From positions 1,746,887 through 1,810,886 of the forward strand of contig NC_006370.1 in the NCBI RefSeq assembly GCF_000196255.1: 64,000 bases of DNA, in the 5' to 3' direction. Position numbers and translations under genes: made by a program. Of this stretch, positions 8,407 to 16,153 are shown one piece after another (the first letter of the stretch is position 1; the number at the start of each line of letters is the position of its first letter). A model generated the notes under the pieces. The model was given only the letters and a program-made list of their open reading frames with translations. It had not been told where the DNA came from and ran no database searches. The stretch comes from Photobacterium profundum SS9 (lineage in GTDB: Bacteria > Pseudomonadota > Gammaproteobacteria > Enterobacterales > Vibrionaceae).

Positions 8407-8673
8407 ATATACCCAAGTTACCTCAAGATGCTCGTTTCAGCGAGAATTTGTTGGGCTCTAGGCAAGGCACTTATTTATAGACCTAGCGTTCTACGTTGGA
8501 AATAAGTAACACCGCATAGAGCCCAACAAAACTCGCCCTTCGGGAGTGATTCAACGTATCAACTTCTGTGTCAAATGTGTTTGAAAGGAAGTGCCATTCC
8601 TACACACATTTTCCTTGAATTAAATATGCTGAGATCACTCTGAATCCTGCATCTTGAGGTAGCTTGGGTATAT
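8407..8673. repeat. MITE-like element, full-length copy
   Basis: The 267-bp non-coding element is bounded by terminal inverted repeats. The left arm ATATACCCAAGTTACCTCAA continues as GATGC, and the right arm is its reverse complement with a single mismatch. It has no ORF of note. A deleted copy is at 5062-5124 and an inverted partial copy at 39910-39964. The right end abuts the breakpoint of the long duplication (8683), so it may have provided the recombination site. Confidence 0.8.
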
Positions 8674-9262
8674 GCTGATTAAGTTCAGAAATTATGCCAA
8701 GCTAATGACCACACCAACGGCTGTTGGTTTGGTATTTTGTAGTGGTTTCTCTTTCGCTGGTATGTTTACATTTCTTACTGTTGGCTCGTTTGTTTATATC
8801 GATATTTACCATGTTAGCACCCAAAACTTTGGTTATTTATTTGGCCTTAATGTGCTTTGCTTGATTTTGATGACAAGCATAAACGGCCGAATGGTGAGAA
8901 AGGTAGGCTCACACTGGATGTTACGTTTCGGTTTGAGTATCCAGCTTATTGCCGGTATCGGGCTTATCGTTGGGCAGGTGTTTAATCTTGGCTTGTGGGG
9001 CGTCGTAGTTCCTGTCATGCTTTTCGTGGGTACTATCTCGATCATTGGTAGTAATACCATGGCATGCTTATTATCTAAATACCCGCATATGGCAGGTACA
9101 GCATCTTCATTAGCCGGTACATTACGTTTTGGTACGGGTACCGTGGTAAGTGGTATTGTCGCCTTATTACATAACTCGACTGTATGGCCGATGGCAGTGA
9201 CAATGGCACTGTGTGCTGTATTATCTGCTGCGTTTTACTGGTTACTAGCAAAAAATGCATAA
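8672..9262 (+). pseudogene. Truncated duplicate of the bcr 3' half
   Basis: This remnant encodes the C-terminal 193 residues of the Bcr-like exporter, from FRNYAKLMTTPTAVG on, preceded by four residues read from the MITE-like element and junction. It lacks helices 1-6 and the MFS motif A, so it cannot be a complete transporter. One coding change from the full gene was noted (AAT to VTM context near the end). No convincing ribosome-binding site precedes the ATG at 8672. Confidence 0.85.
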
Positions 9263-10018
9263 TCCTTAGCAATGCAGTTGAATCTAAAGCCTAAGATATA
9301 AAAATGATATGTGCTTAATCACAGCCATGATTAAGCACTTGTACAAAGGAATAACATGGCAATTTTCTCTCAAGAAATCTATAAAGTGGTCACAATTGGC
9401 TTGAATGCGCTGGAATTATCACAAGCATCAGGTAAAACACCGCGAAACCCAGTCAGTGAAGCGCATTATTTGAGTGCGTGGGTGACAAAATCGCTTAAGC
9501 AGCAAAGCTTTGATCGTAGCGTCGTAAAAACCCTGATGATGTGGCAACAGCAAGGTCGCAGTATGGGGAAAAACGCCCAACTGAAATTGAATTTTGAGTG
9601 CTTAGCAGAAACATTTTCGGGTGTAGTAAATGCTGAAGGTGAAGAAAAGCATATAACACACACAACACTTCAGGGGTTTTATGCTGCGCTAGAGCACGAT
9701 GACTGGCTTATCACTAAAGAGTTTGAAGTAAACCGTAAGGTGACACATTTTACAGACGGACAGGCATCATTAGTTGTATGTAGTAATCAGCTTCAGAACG
9801 CCTTTGATGAGCAGGGTGAACTGGTAAAGCCATTATCTTTGTATGTGCGAGGAAACATTCAGCCGTTCATTGATCTTGCATTTGCATCTGGCTTGCTACT
9901 TTTTAAAGTGACAGATTACAAATCGAAGGTGAAGTATCACGGAGAATTTGTAATATACCCAGCGAATAATGGTGAGCACCTGCCAGAACTGCCAACACGC
10001 AATTTGTAAGTGTAAATT
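8683..10018 (+). repeat. Long direct repeat, copy B
   Basis: This is the second copy of the 1336-bp unit at 5925-7260. The left breakpoint is inside bcr, ten bases from the end of the MITE-like element; the right one follows the DUF2913 stop codon. A strong terminator lies just past this copy and not past copy A, suggesting that copy B has the ancestral downstream flank and copy A the ancestral upstream flank. Confidence 0.93.
9356..10009 (+). CDS. DUF2913 family protein, copy B
   Basis: This 217-residue near-duplicate of the protein at 6598 has the same ribosome-binding site. Differences cluster at two patches: KHITH in place of KRVTH near residue 100, and SNQLQNAF in place of SKQSQNAF near residue 143, with several silent changes between. 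It ends two residues earlier. All but a few codons are conserved and the frame is intact, so both copies may be expressed. Function unknown. Confidence 0.78.
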   Translation: MAIFSQEIYKVVTIGLNALELSQASGKTPRNPVSEAHYLSAWVTKSLKQQSFDRSVVKTLMMWQQQGRSMGKNAQLKLNFECLAETFSGVVNAEGEEKHITHTTLQGFYAALEHDDWLITKEFEVNRKVTHFTDGQASLVVCSNQLQNAFDEQGELVKPLSLYVRGNIQPFIDLAFASGLLLFKVTDYKSKVKYHGEFVIYPANNGEHLPELPTRNL

Positions 10019-10035
10019 CATTAGAGTACAAATCA

Positions 10036-10064
10036 AAATGGACCCAATAGGGTCCATTTTTTTT
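10036..10064 (+). terminator. Rho-independent terminator after DUF2913 copy B
   Basis: AATGGACCC-AATA-GGGTCCATT forms a nine-pair stem with a four-base loop, followed by eight or more T residues. Strong intrinsic terminator. Confidence 0.93.
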
Positions 10065-10346
10065 GCTTTTTCATTACTAATGGTTGGTTGTATTTTAAGC
10101 GATGGGTGGATGAATAAACAGGCGATTTAGGCGTCAAGGCAGGGTGATTAGTGTGAAGTGAGTTAACTTGTTAAAGTGATGATAATGAGTGCTCTAATTA
10201 CCTGATATTGAAGATGGTTTGAATAGTCGCGGAATACTATTCACGGGTTAAAATCGCTTAGTGACTAAAAATAAACGTATTTTTCACTGGAACAATCCTG
10301 ATCATGCTGTTAATGTGACGCCCCTCACACACACCGTGAGTATTTT
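10065..10346. other. Promoter region of the BCCT gene
   Basis: About 280 bases between the terminator and the transporter start. No clear -35/-10 pair, dyad or small gene was identified. Confidence 0.4.
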
Positions 10347-11939
10347 ATGCAAAGCAATGCATGCCAAATTGGCAAAGATATTACAGCAACATCAAGTACA
10401 AGAAAACGTCGTATTGACGGTAAACTCGTTCCAGCACTAACGATTGGCTTTATCAGCCTTTTCTTATTAGCTGCCCTTATTGATCTTCCTCGTTTTACAC
10501 TCTTGATCCAAGAATTATTCTCAGCAGCAGCCGGACAATTTGGCTTCTGGTGGCAATGGCTAATGGTTGCTAACTTTGCCATTGCGCTATGCATCGCAGT
10601 AAGCCGCTACGGGAAAACCCGTATGGGTGTTGAAACCAAACCTACTATTGGCACATTTCGCTGGTTAGCGATGATTATGTGTACGTTATTAGCAGGTGGT
10701 GGCGTTTTCTGGTCTGCGGCTGAACCTATTTATCACTTCATTACACCCTCACCAAGCTACCCGGGTATCACTGGTTCTACAGCTGAAGCTGTTGTACCCG
10801 CATTGAGCCAAAGCTTTTTACACTGGGGCTTTCTTGCGTGGTCTGTACTGGGTACGTTAGCAACTATTGTATTGATGTATGCACACCATAACCATGGCAT
10901 TAAACTGCGTCCACGTGCATTGTTGTTCCCGTTAGTGGGTAACCGCCTTGAAAATCATTGGATTGGTGCTGTTATAGATGCGTGTTCTATTATTGCAGTA
11001 GCAGCAGGTACGATTGGTCCAATTGGTTTCTTAGCATCACAAATGGGCTATAGCCTAGAAGTGCTTACTGGCATTAAAAATGACAGTAGTACTCAGCTAA
11101 TGATTTTAGGTGCAGTTGTTTCTGTCTGCGCTATATCTGCAGCATCAGGTATGGACAAAGGTTTACAGTGGCTAAGCCGTTTGAACGTAATCGGTGCGTT
11201 TGCTTTGCTACTAGCTATTCTTATTCTAGGTCCAACACAGTTTATTTTCGAACAATTTGGTAACGCGTTCGCTGGTTACTTACAGCACATGCCAACGATG
11301 AGCTTGACTAACAGCACACCTGGGTGGAATGTATGGTGGACATGGTTCTTCTGGGGCTGGTTCATTGGTTTCGCTCCTATGATGGCAATCTTTATTGCGC
11401 GTATCTCAGAAGGTCGTAGTATTCGTGAGTTAGTATTGGCTGTTGCTGTTGGCGCACCGATTGTAACTAACTTCTGGTTTACCGTATTGGGTGGCACAGG
11501 TATCTTCCTTGAGTTACAAACTCCCGGAATCATTTCTGGTCCACTAAACGATGCTGGTTTACCTGCTGTACTGTTGGCTTCGCTTCAGCAATTACCATTA
11601 AGTGGCATTTTGTTGCCAGCATTCTTGGTATTGACCACAACGTTTGTTGTGACGACTGGCGATTCCATGGCGTATTCTATCGCAATGGTTGTGTCTGGCG
11701 ATAATGAACCGGACCGTAAGCAGCGTATATTCTGGGCTGTGATGATGGGTGCGGTTGCTGCAGTATTATTACTTGCCGGTGATGGCGGCTTAAATGCATT
11801 GCAATCCTTTATTGTGATTACAGCGGTGCCAGTGTCCTTCATCATCGCTGCGACCTTGATAACCGGTCCTATTGCTGCGATCAAAATGACCAAGATGCAA
11901 AATGCACGTATTGCTGAGAAAGCATTACAAGCTGCATAA
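10347..11939 (+). CDS. BCCT-family betaine/carnitine/choline transporter
   Basis: The 530-residue protein has twelve predicted helices. The BCCT signature is clear: WWTWFFWGWFIGFAPMMAIF then IARISEGRS, the Trp-rich helix 8 that forms the aromatic substrate box. AGGGVFWSAAEPIYHF and SFLHWGFLAWS also match the family. Members import betaine, choline, carnitine, DMSP or ectoine by Na+ or H+ symport, or exchange; the substrate cannot be fixed from sequence alone. The C-terminal cytoplasmic tail is short, so osmosensing of the BetP type by a long tail is unlikely. Single gene with its own terminator. Confidence 0.9.
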   Translation: MQSNACQIGKDITATSSTRKRRIDGKLVPALTIGFISLFLLAALIDLPRFTLLIQELFSAAAGQFGFWWQWLMVANFAIALCIAVSRYGKTRMGVETKPTIGTFRWLAMIMCTLLAGGGVFWSAAEPIYHFITPSPSYPGITGSTAEAVVPALSQSFLHWGFLAWSVLGTLATIVLMYAHHNHGIKLRPRALLFPLVGNRLENHWIGAVIDACSIIAVAAGTIGPIGFLASQMGYSLEVLTGIKNDSSTQLMILGAVVSVCAISAASGMDKGLQWLSRLNVIGAFALLLAILILGPTQFIFEQFGNAFAGYLQHMPTMSLTNSTPGWNVWWTWFFWGWFIGFAPMMAIFIARISEGRSIRELVLAVAVGAPIVTNFWFTVLGGTGIFLELQTPGIISGPLNDAGLPAVLLASLQQLPLSGILLPAFLVLTTTFVVTTGDSMAYSIAMVVSGDNEPDRKQRIFWAVMMGAVAAVLLLAGDGGLNALQSFIVITAVPVSFIIAATLITGPIAAIKMTKMQNARIAEKALQAA

Positions 11940-11982
11940 TCGGTCACATATCGATTTCTTCGATGGCATTGATAAAGCGTGA

Positions 11983-12016
11983 AGAAAAAGAGGCGATAGA
12001 TTCGCCTCTTTTTTTA
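11983..12016 (+). terminator. Terminator after the BCCT gene
   Basis: AAAAAGAGGCGA-TAGAT-TCGCCTCTTTTTTT: eight-pair GC-rich stem with a T7 tail on the plus strand and an A5 run that gives partial function on the other strand. Confidence 0.92.
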
Positions 12017-12027
12017 TGCCTGCTATT

Positions 12028-12076
12028 TATACCAACCTAAATAAGTACCTGATCATTTACTTATCCAGATTGGTAT
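12028..12076. repeat. Palindromic extragenic repeat
   Basis: ATACCAACCTAAATAAGTA and TACTTATCCAGATTGGTAT are imperfect inverted arms around CCTGATCATT. It lies between convergent genes and has no T-tail. The form resembles an interspersed extragenic repeat family of Vibrionaceae; only this copy was noticed in the window. Confidence 0.7.
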
Positions 12077-12139
12077 TACTGTCATTTTCGAATTAGTGAA
12101 TACGTGTTCTTTTGCTCAGGCTAACGGGTGAATGATGAG

Positions 12140-13600
12140 TTAAATCGTTTCATGATTACCAGCTTGAGCCTTTGCTTTACAGCGCTTCACAAGGGCATAA
12201 GTCATGCCTCTGAAGATAAAAAGGTGTGCAGGCATCATGGCGAACCAATACAACAAGCCAGAAAACCCCTCAGGGTGCCACCAAGCGCGAATATCGATTT
12301 CTCGATGATCGCCTTTATCTTCAATGGTAAACTCAAGGCGTCCAAGTCCTGGTGCTTTCATACCAAATAATAACGATAGGAATTTATTAGGTACGAGCTT
12401 AATGACTTTCCACGAATCAATCTTATCGCCTTGCTCTAAGGTGTTCGGATCGCGTCGGTAGCGCTTTAATGCATCACCGCCAATGGCAAAATCCATCCAC
12501 TCCCTAATTCGCCATAAACTGTTAGCGAAAAAATACCCTTCTTTACCACCCACTAATTGAACTTGACGCCAAAGGTCTTCTGCACTTGCGTCGGTTTTTA
12601 ATGTATATCCCGCTTGCTTGGGGTAATAGCCGTAACCCGTTTGCCATCGGGCAAGGGCGTCGGGGTCAAACCCCCAAATTTCACTGCGAACCACTTCAGT
12701 TTCTTGTCGAAGTGCCTCTTTAACCGCTTCATCATAAGGCAATAGATGCTGGGGGATTAAAGATTGAATTGCAGTGCCATCAGCAGGTAAATCAAAACGT
12801 AATCCACCGATTAATGCTTTTGCAATATTGGTGGGTACAGAGGTGATAATCTTTAGCCAGTAGGCGGCCATTGTGGGCGTGAGAAAACTGAGCGGAACAA
12901 CGCGGATATTTTTCCCCATTAACTTGCCCAATGAACGCATTTGATCTTCATAGGTTAATGGTTCTGGCCCTGCAACATCCATAATTTGATGTCGAGTGGG
13001 TTCAAATTTAAGGAGCTCTAATAAGTAGTGGAGTAAATTGTGTAAAGCGATAGGAGAATTACGCGATTTTACCCATTTAGGCGTTAGCATTATCGGTAAG
13101 TGGTAAACGAAATCTCGCATCACTTCAAATGCCGCAGAGCCAGGGCCAATAATGATACCCGCACGTAATTCAGTAACCGGAATAGCGCTTTCACGTAAGA
13201 TTTCACCCGTCACTTTACGTGCAAGTAAATGTTTAGAATCACTCGAGTCAGATTGAAGCGCACCAAGGTAGATAACACGCTTTACGTTACTGAGCTTTAA
13301 CCCTTGACTAAAGTGCCGAGCTGCCCCCAATTCAACATCGATAAAATCATGGCCATGGTTCATACCATGAACAAGAAAGAATACGGCATCAACACCCTCA
13401 AGAAGCGGTTTGAGGTCAGTATCTTTACTTAAATCAAGTTCATGGAGCTCAATATTGGGAATCCCATCCCAGCCTCGCTTTTTCAGTAATTTTAAGCTGC
13501 GCCCTGTTGCCTTTACCTTATAACCGCTATTCACGAGTTCTGGTACGAGGTGATTGCCAACATAACCTGATGCCCCGACAACCAGAATTGTTTTAATCAT
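12140..13600 (-). CDS. SDR-family NAD(P)-binding protein with DUF2867 domain
   Basis: The 486-residue protein has two parts. Residues 1-300 are an atypical short-chain dehydrogenase/epimerase domain with the Rossmann motif GASGYVG at residues 9-15 and an NmrA-like pattern (VDAVFFLVHGM, VKRVIYLGALQ, ELRAGIIIGPGS). Residues 330-480 form a DUF2867 domain (SRPBCC-like; WRIREWMDFAIGG, REIDIRAWWHPEGFSGLLYWF). The family is annotated as an SDR oxidoreductase of unknown substrate. The chosen start has AAGGAG ten bases upstream; a start eight codons earlier would overlap this site. Convergent with the BCCT gene. Confidence 0.85.
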   Translation of the reverse strand: MIKTILVVGASGYVGNHLVPELVNSGYKVKATGRSLKLLKKRGWDGIPNIELHELDLSKDTDLKPLLEGVDAVFFLVHGMNHGHDFIDVELGAARHFSQGLKLSNVKRVIYLGALQSDSSDSKHLLARKVTGEILRESAIPVTELRAGIIIGPGSAAFEVMRDFVYHLPIMLTPKWVKSRNSPIALHNLLHYLLELLKFEPTRHQIMDVAGPEPLTYEDQMRSLGKLMGKNIRVVPLSFLTPTMAAYWLKIITSVPTNIAKALIGGLRFDLPADGTAIQSLIPQHLLPYDEAVKEALRQETEVVRSEIWGFDPDALARWQTGYGYYPKQAGYTLKTDASAEDLWRQVQLVGGKEGYFFANSLWRIREWMDFAIGGDALKRYRRDPNTLEQGDKIDSWKVIKLVPNKFLSLLFGMKAPGLGRLEFTIEDKGDHREIDIRAWWHPEGFSGLLYWFAMMPAHLFIFRGMTYALVKRCKAKAQAGNHETI

Positions 13601-13829
13601 GTAATGCATGCTCCTTGCTTGCAACGGTTGGTGTAAGGAAATGAGATTAAATTATTTTTTGTAATACGCGCAGTTATGCACTTAATTAAGTATATTTAGT
13701 TGTTAAAAATCATAGCTATTCAAACTGTAGCGGATAATATCTACTCTGTCTTTCATATTTCTTTAACTTCACACTTCTTATTGACCATCGAATCATTAAG
13801 ACGGTGATTTACTTCTTGCCGAGGCCCGC

Positions 13830-15197
13830 ATGCTTTCACTGGCATTATCGCATTTACGTGGTGAATTTTTACGCCGCTTGTTACTTATCGCACTGCCTAT
13901 TGCTTTGCAGTCAATGCTATTTTCGAGCAGAAGCCTTGTCGATATTTTGATGCTAGGGCAGCTGGGTGAATTAGAAGTCGCAGCAATGGGTATTGCAGGC
14001 AAAGCGCTATTTGTCGCGGTGATTATGTTGTTTGGTGTTAGCACTGGTGGTGCATTACTTACTGCGCAATACTGGGGGGCAGGAAACAGAGAAGGGGTAA
14101 AGCAAGGCACAGCGTTAACCTGGGTAATGAGCACAATAACGGCTGTGATTTTAGGCTGTGTATTCTTTTGGATGCCTGAAAAAGTGATCGGGTTAGCCAC
14201 TCAATCGCCAGGCGTTATTACGCTAGGAGCAAAATATCTCGCGATTACGTCGTTTAGTATGTTTGCTATGGCGTGGGTTATCAGTATGGCGGTAGGGTTA
14301 CGTGCGATGCACCAACCTGGAGTGAGTACCTTCTTTAGCGCTATTGGTATTGGTTTAAATATTTTTCTTAACTGGGTGCTGATCTTCGGGAAATTTGGTT
14401 TTTCTGAAATGGGGATTGTTGGTGCAGCATGGGCAACATTAATCAGTGGCCTTGTTGAAGTTAGCTTACTTTATGCCTATTTATACTCACGTAAACATCT
14501 TCTCGCATTTACGACTAAAACCTTGATTGCAGTCTGTGAGTGGCAGCGGGTTAAACGCTTTTTAAGCTTATCGTTACCCACTACATTTAATCATTTGGCA
14601 TGGTCTTCAGGTATTTTTGTTTACCATGCGATAATTGGTCAAGCAGGTGTTGAAGGCTTAGCGGCTTTATCGATAATGACACCAATAGAGTCTTTATCAC
14701 TTGCGATGTTAATTGGTATTTCCAATGCATCAGCCGTTCTGATTGGTAATCAGCTTGGTGCAAACAACATGGAAGAAGCCTATCAACAAGCATGGGCCGT
14801 TTCGATATTTAATCTTCTTTGTAGCATCATTCTCGCCATTGGTATGCTATTGATCCAAGATTCAATTTTGGATCTTTTTTCTGCTATTTCGAGTGACACA
14901 AGAGAGCTGGCAGAGCATTTCTTTGTGGTTTTAGCTGTTTCTATCGTATTGAAAAGTATACCGATGACAATGATTGTGGGAGTACTTCGTGCAGGCGGTG
15001 ATATTCGTTTCTGCTTGTATCAAGATCTGATCGCACAGTGGGCTATAGGCATTCCTGTAACAGCATTTTGCGCGCTCGTGTTGAAGTTACCACTTGAATG
15101 GATTTATGCATTACTTGCACTTGAAGAAGTTATTAAATGGTTTGGTTCTACAATTAGAGTGAGATCAAAAGCATGGATGAATAATTTGGTGGCTTAA
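13830..15197 (+). CDS. MATE-family multidrug/Na+ antiporter
   Basis: The 455-residue protein has twelve helices in two pseudo-symmetric halves, as in NorM/DinF-type MATE exporters. Family features are PIALQSMLFSSRSLVDILMLGQLGELEVAAMGIAGK near the N-terminus and GGALLTAQYWGAGNREGVKQ in helix 2-3. The second half repeats the pattern with SNASAVLIGNQLGANNMEEAYQQA. It would export cationic compounds in exchange for Na+ or H+. Single gene, divergent from the SDR gene with about 230 bases between them. Confidence 0.9.
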   Translation: MLSLALSHLRGEFLRRLLLIALPIALQSMLFSSRSLVDILMLGQLGELEVAAMGIAGKALFVAVIMLFGVSTGGALLTAQYWGAGNREGVKQGTALTWVMSTITAVILGCVFFWMPEKVIGLATQSPGVITLGAKYLAITSFSMFAMAWVISMAVGLRAMHQPGVSTFFSAIGIGLNIFLNWVLIFGKFGFSEMGIVGAAWATLISGLVEVSLLYAYLYSRKHLLAFTTKTLIAVCEWQRVKRFLSLSLPTTFNHLAWSSGIFVYHAIIGQAGVEGLAALSIMTPIESLSLAMLIGISNASAVLIGNQLGANNMEEAYQQAWAVSIFNLLCSIILAIGMLLIQDSILDLFSAISSDTRELAEHFFVVLAVSIVLKSIPMTMIVGVLRAGGDIRFCLYQDLIAQWAIGIPVTAFCALVLKLPLEWIYALLALEEVIKWFGSTIRVRSKAWMNNLVA

Positions 15198-15481
15198 AGA
15201 GAGGAGTCAATAAAACTTTGATTAAGAGCATGTTGTACCGTTATTAATGTGTATATGATACCCCGCACATAATTCTTGCAATTTATACAGCATAGCGAGA
15301 AAAGGAAATTTGATAAAGAATATGTTGACTCTGTGTAGGTTCTTCGTTGTATTTAGAGTGAAAATGTAACGTATTACATTTATTTATGACGATAACACGC
15401 AAAAGCCTTTCTCGTTGTCTGGCTTTACTGTAAATTTCATTAAGTTTCACCTTCGGGTATATTTTATTTTGGTGAGTGTTG
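15198..15481. other. Intergenic region before the AttEFGH-like operon
   Basis: About 280 AT-rich bases. No terminator for the MATE gene and no clear promoter was identified; the operon promoter presumably lies here. Confidence 0.4.
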
Positions 15482-16153
15482 ATGTTACGACTTGTGAAAC
15501 TTTGTAAAGGTTATCAGGATGGCGGTGAATACCATTCTGTTTTACAGGGTGCAGAGCTTGAGCTTAAACAAGGAGAGCAACTTGCGCTAATGGGCGAAAG
15601 TGGTTCTGGTAAAAGTACTTTATTAAACCTAATAGCAGGGTTGGATTCTGCTGATTCGGGTGAAATATGGATGGATAAAGTACCTATTCATTCTGTTTCC
15701 GAGCGTGAACGTACAGCATTTCGTCGAAATAATATCGGGCTCGTTTTTCAGCAATTCAATTTATTACCGACGCTGACCATTGCCGACAATATACGTTTTT
15801 GTCGCCAACTTAAAAAATTACCAGAAAAGCCTGAATTGTGGCGACAAATCATTTCAGCGCTAGATCTTATGCCCTTGCTTGGTCGCTACCCTGAAGAAAT
15901 GTCTGGTGGTCAACAACAGCGAGCAGCGATTGCCCGCGCATTGTACATGGAACCAACCATCTTATTGGCTGATGAACCAACAGGTAGTTTAGATGAACGG
16001 AATGCCAGTGCGGTTATTCGTTTGCTTATCAATTTAACGAAAAAACTCGATTGTACCTTGCTGATAGTAACGCACAGTGAGCAGGTTGCTTCTCATATGA
16101 ATGGTTGTATTCGTCTTCAAGGAGGACGCTTACATGTCAAGCCCCGTAGCTAA
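15482..16153 (+). CDS. ABC transporter ATP-binding protein, AttE/LolD-like
   Basis: The 223-residue ATPase belongs to the MacB/LolD/FtsE type. Walker A is GESGSGKST, the signature is SGGQQQRAAIARAL, and Walker B is ILLADEPTGSLDE with the LDE form typical of the class. The ATG at 15482 with GGTGAG upstream is preferred to the in-frame GTG at 15476. The permease gene starts inside its last 20 bases. Together with the permease and lipocalin-like lipoprotein it forms a mechanotransmission-type ABC system, known in this genus as AttEFGH after the Agrobacterium genes. It is likely to act on lipids or lipoproteins rather than as a nutrient importer. Confidence 0.88.
   Translation: MLRLVKLCKGYQDGGEYHSVLQGAELELKQGEQLALMGESGSGKSTLLNLIAGLDSADSGEIWMDKVPIHSVSERERTAFRRNNIGLVFQQFNLLPTLTIADNIRFCRQLKKLPEKPELWRQIISALDLMPLLGRYPEEMSGGQQQRAAIARALYMEPTILLADEPTGSLDERNASAVIRLLINLTKKLDCTLLIVTHSEQVASHMNGCIRLQGGRLHVKPRS

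Noticed and set aside
8672..9262. A functional half-size drug exporter
   Set aside because: It lacks the N-terminal six helices and arises from a duplication with no ribosome-binding site.
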